Part shown: positions 5,965-7,905 of the stretch, one piece after another
Layout of the letters: every line of letters starts with the position of its first letter
Numbering within the stretch: position 1 is the stretch's first letter
Source of the DNA: JBAZKV01 sp964443545
Lineage (GTDB): Bacteria; Margulisbacteria; WOR-1; JAKLHX01; JBAZKV01
Direction of reading: 5' to 3'
Length of the DNA: 7,905 bases
Assembly (NCBI GenBank): GCA_964443545.1
Contig: CAYUCV010000045.1
Span: 1-7,905, forward strand
Position numbers and translations under genes: made by a program
Notes under the pieces: generated by a model
The model's input: only the letters and a program-made list of their open reading frames with translations
Databases searched by the model: none
What the model was told of the DNA's origin: nothing

Positions 5965-7174
5965 GCCCGTACGGCAATTCAAGAGGTGCAACCGGGTCTT
6001 TCTCTGCGTCAGTGGGCAGCGGCTCTCCTCGGAAAGAATACCCTAATTCCCTTTCAACGATCCCGTCCACATACGCCCTAATGAGAAATTCCACTATTGA
6101 AGCCGGTGTCATGAAACGGAAATGAACACCTGAAGAACGGGCCGCATCTTCTTCTGTCCTGCCCCAGAGCAGCTCCCTTTTCTCGTATTCCTTTTCGGCG
6201 ATAGTTTTCAACTTCCCTATACCTTCGGCAGATGAGGACAGCGCTGTCAGATAGCCCAGATAGCCGTTTATTCTGCCGCGATTCCTGTTTTCTATGTTAT
6301 AGCGCATATCTCCCTCGAACAAATGCCAGTTCCCGTCAAATTGAGCCCCGATCAATATTGCCCTGAAAATATTCGCCATCATAAGCTCTGCGCCGGAAAA
6401 CCGCGCGCCGAAAGCCGCGGCATCTTCAAAATCCGCCCGCATAAGCAAGGAATGGGAAAAATCCGCGCTCATAAGAAAAGCTCCTCTAAAATCCACATAG
6501 GGAGCACTTATTTGCTTTAGAACCGAAAACGACAGGTCAGCCTCGCTGAGGTCAGAGCGGTCAAATATGGCACCCGTGAAATCCATATTCCTCAGATTAA
6601 GCCCCGCAAGATCGAGTCTTGCAAGATCGAACCCGGCAAGGTCGATCATTATCCCCCGATCATCAAGGAACGCTTTCTTATCGTTCCATTCCCCAAGCGG
6701 AGGGTGCCAGTAGCCGTCATTACTCTGAACAGTCGAATACAACGTATGAACAGCATCTATGACTCTACCTTCAAGCGGTCCGTACTTTGGGACAAGAGCC
6801 TCTTGCCCCGCCAGTCTTCCTATGACCGCCCTCATCATATTTTCGCAATTCATCTCTTCTCCGGCTCGAAGATAAAACCAATCTTCGCTTTTCCTGAACG
6901 CGTATCTTAAACCGAACAATTCGCCAAGCTTTCCTATATCAAGTTGACCCCTGACTATAGCGCCATTGGTTTTAAGCAAACCGATGAGATGCTCCGGAAT
7001 AGTACCGCAGGGAGCAGTGATCTTCAATTGACCTCTATAGCCTGGCTCAAGCAACTTAGGATTTACTTCATTAAGTCGCAGGGACGCTCCGCCCCTGTCC
7101 CTGATAAATTGAAGGCGTTCCCCGTAAAGGCGCGCACGCCCGGCATAATGGGCTCCCAAGCCTCTGGTGTTCAT
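5954..7174 (-). CDS. Pentapeptide-repeat protein with N- and C-terminal unknown domains, 406 aa
   Basis: Residues ~178-282 are about 20 pentapeptides of the A(D/N)Lxx type (for example DLAGFDLARLDLAGLNL, SEADLSFS, MRADFEDAAAFGARFSGAEL). These fold as a right-handed quadrilateral beta-helix of about five coils. One interruption (KQISAPYVDFRGA, ~220-232) may mark a loop. Residues 1-177 and 283-406 match no family I know; the N-terminal part has a compact alpha/beta look and the C-terminal part is charged and helical. No signal peptide is seen. I chose the ATG at 7172-7174 because AGGAGG lies 7 bases upstream; frames opening at TTG 7273 or ATG 7237 would run over the divergent promoter. Pentapeptide proteins include DNA-mimic gyrase protectors (Qnr, MfpA, McbG), but this core is shorter and flanked by large extra domains, so that role is not assigned. 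Confidence 0.85.
   Translation of the reverse strand: MNTRGLGAHYAGRARLYGERLQFIRDRGGASLRLNEVNPKLLEPGYRGQLKITAPCGTIPEHLIGLLKTNGAIVRGQLDIGKLGELFGLRYAFRKSEDWFYLRAGEEMNCENMMRAVIGRLAGQEALVPKYGPLEGRVIDAVHTLYSTVQSNDGYWHPPLGEWNDKKAFLDDRGIMIDLAGFDLARLDLAGLNLRNMDFTGAIFDRSDLSEADLSFSVLKQISAPYVDFRGAFLMSADFSHSLLMRADFEDAAAFGARFSGAELMMANIFRAILIGAQFDGNWHLFEGDMRYNIENRNRGRINGYLGYLTALSSSAEGIGKLKTIAEKEYEKRELLWGRTEEDAARSSGVHFRFMTPASIVEFLIRAYVDGIVERELGYSFRGEPLPTDAEKDPVAPLELPYGLSI
6326..6643 (-). repeat. Pentapeptide repeat array
   Basis: This is the coding stretch for residues ~178-282 of the pentapeptide protein. Leu or Phe sits at the central position every five residues, with Ala, Ser or Asp preceding. Unlike the 42-bp array near the window start, the 15-bp period is visible only in protein, not as DNA identity. 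Confidence 0.8.
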
Positions 7175-7181
7175 CCAACCC

Positions 7182-7187
7182 CCTCCT
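7182..7187 (-). promoter_or_regulatory. Perfect Shine-Dalgarno (AGGAGG) of the pentapeptide gene
   Basis: On the minus strand AGGAGG lies 7 bases from ATG 7174, the ideal spacing. It fixes the translation start and discounts in-frame upstream TTG and ATG codons. A TATATT at 7207-7202 (minus strand) could be the -10 box, placing the transcript start about 20 nt before the ATG. Confidence 0.8.
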
Positions 7188-7222
7188 ATACATATATCGT
7201 TAATATAAGCAAGAGATTTCCC

Positions 7223-7231
7223 TGATATAAT
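7223..7231 (+). promoter_or_regulatory. Extended -10 promoter (TGA-TATAAT) for the ABC ATPase gene, probably leaderless
   Basis: The sequence is TGATATAAT, a perfect extended -10 element with TATAAT at 7226-7231. Initiation seven bases past the box falls on 7238, the A of the start codon. There is no Shine-Dalgarno before this ATG, which agrees with a leaderless message. No -35 match is seen, as is usual for extended -10 promoters. Confidence 0.5.
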
Positions 7232-7237
7232 TGCCAT

Positions 7238-7905
7238 ATGCCCGCCATCGAAGTCAAAGACCTCATAAAACAATTTAAGAACACTGCCGCGGTCAAAGGC
7301 ATCACATTTGATGTGGAAGAAGGCAGGTGCTTTGGCCTGCTTGGCCCCAACGGCGCCGGAAAGACAACCACCCTAAATATACTTGCTACCCTCCTCAGAT
7401 TGACCTCCGGTTCGGCTAAAGTGGCGGGGTTTGATGTGTCGACCCAGAAGAACGAGGTGAGAAAGAACATCGGCATGGTATTTCAGGAACCGGCCCTGGA
7501 CTCAAAATTATCTGGGCGCGAAAACCTTGAGTTCCATGCGATGATGTACGGCATTGAACCAAAGGTCTATAAAAAAAGGATCGATACACTATTAAGTCTT
7601 GTTGAACTTAGAGAGAAGGAAAATGTCATGACGCAGAACTACTCCGGAGGGATGAAAAGGCGTCTTGAAATAGCGAGAGGACTTATACACCGGCCAAAGG
7701 TGCTTTTCCTGGACGAGCCCACACTGGGACTGGACTCACAGACAAGAAGGCTCATCTGGAACTATGTTAAGAACCTTATAAAGGAATATAAGGTGACCGT
7801 GATCCTGACAACTCACTATATGGAAGAGGCTGACTTTCTTTGCGACAGGATAGCCATCATCGACCACGGAAAGATCCTGGTGAAAGATACTCCGGATTCA
7901 CTTAA
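7238..7905 (+). CDS. ABC transporter ATP-binding protein, DrrA/CcmA type (3' end beyond window)
   Basis: The first 222 codons are present and the gene runs off the edge. All nucleotide-binding motifs are intact: Walker A GPNGAGKT (residues 36-43), Q-loop Q83, signature YSGGM (135-139), Walker B LFLDEP with catalytic E160, D-loop LGLD (163-166) and H-loop H193. The pattern GLLGPNGAGKTTTLN, then GMVFQEPALD, then THYMEEAD is that of the COG1131 drug/polysaccharide exporter ATPases (DrrA, NodI, CcmA). These typically work as a cytoplasmic dimer with an ABC-2 type permease, which would be expected just downstream, outside the window. About 80-100 residues are missing. The substrate cannot be told from the ATPase. 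It is divergent from the pentapeptide protein gene, 63 bp apart. Confidence 0.95.
   Translation, partial: MPAIEVKDLIKQFKNTAAVKGITFDVEEGRCFGLLGPNGAGKTTTLNILATLLRLTSGSAKVAGFDVSTQKNEVRKNIGMVFQEPALDSKLSGRENLEFHAMMYGIEPKVYKKRIDTLLSLVELREKENVMTQNYSGGMKRRLEIARGLIHRPKVLFLDEPTLGLDSQTRRLIWNYVKNLIKEYKVTVILTTHYMEEADFLCDRIAIIDHGKILVKDTPDSL

Noticed and set aside
5967..5974. CCGTACGG palindrome near the convergent gene ends as a terminator
   Set aside because: It is an 8-bp palindrome without a loop or T run, and it lies inside the pentapeptide coding sequence.
7175..7273. Upstream extension of the pentapeptide protein to TTG 7273
   Set aside because: A perfect AGGAGG lies 7 bases before ATG 7174, and the extension would cover the ABC promoter and start codon.
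7186..7476. Minus-strand open frame opposite the ABC ATPase
   Set aside because: It is antisense to intact Walker A and Q-loop coding sequence, so it is a shadow frame.
1492..7905. Bacteriocin export system formed by the C39-like peptidase and the ABC ATPase
   Set aside because: The two genes are about 4 kb apart with three unrelated genes between, no precursor peptide with a double-glycine leader is seen, and the ATPase is of the DrrA type rather than a peptidase-containing exporter.

Overview
The window is bacterial chromosome of roughly even base composition (near 50% GC by eye). Isoleucine ATA and arginine AGA/AGG codons are common throughout. I see no rRNA, tRNA, transposase, integrase, phage gene or CRISPR array. 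Two genes have clear Shine-Dalgarno sites (AGGAG and AGGAGG), so the host is a bacterium. The phylum cannot be fixed from this sequence. The mix of repeat-built orphan proteins and lone genes suggests an uncultured candidate-phylum lineage (for example Omnitrophota-like), but that is a guess.

There are six protein genes, strictly alternating in strand (-,+,-,+,-,+), so none shares an operon with a neighbour inside the window. In order: (1) 110-1120 minus, a protein made almost wholly of 14-residue tandem repeats. (2) 1492-3258 plus, a 588-residue protein with a C-terminal papain-like/C39-like cysteine peptidase domain. (3) 3265-5037 minus, a 590-residue protein with three full and two half copies of a ~116-residue YPWAFD / HxHPW repeat. 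(4) 5143-5964 plus, a putative arginase-fold metallohydrolase resembling UPF0489. (5) 5954-7174 minus, a pentapeptide-repeat protein with unknown flanking domains. (6) 7238-7905 plus, the start of a DrrA/CcmA-type ABC transporter ATPase cut by the window edge.

Convergent pairs are packed tightly: a 6-bp gap between genes 2 and 3, and an 11-bp overlap between genes 4 and 5. Divergent pairs are separated by 63 to 371 bp that hold the likely promoters. The 371-bp spacer between genes 1 and 2 has no convincing gene but has a TATAAT box and a leader that could fold like an attenuator. The ABC gene has an extended -10 box placed so that transcription would begin at or next to its ATG, which suggests a leaderless mRNA.

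Only the ABC ATPase has a secure function. Genes 2, 4 and 5 are recognisable at fold level. Genes 1 and 3 are repeat proteins I cannot tie to a named family with confidence. A shared pathway is not shown by the sequence. The nearest functional hint is the pentapeptide protein divergent from an ABC exporter gene, an arrangement that could but need not be a resistance/export pair.
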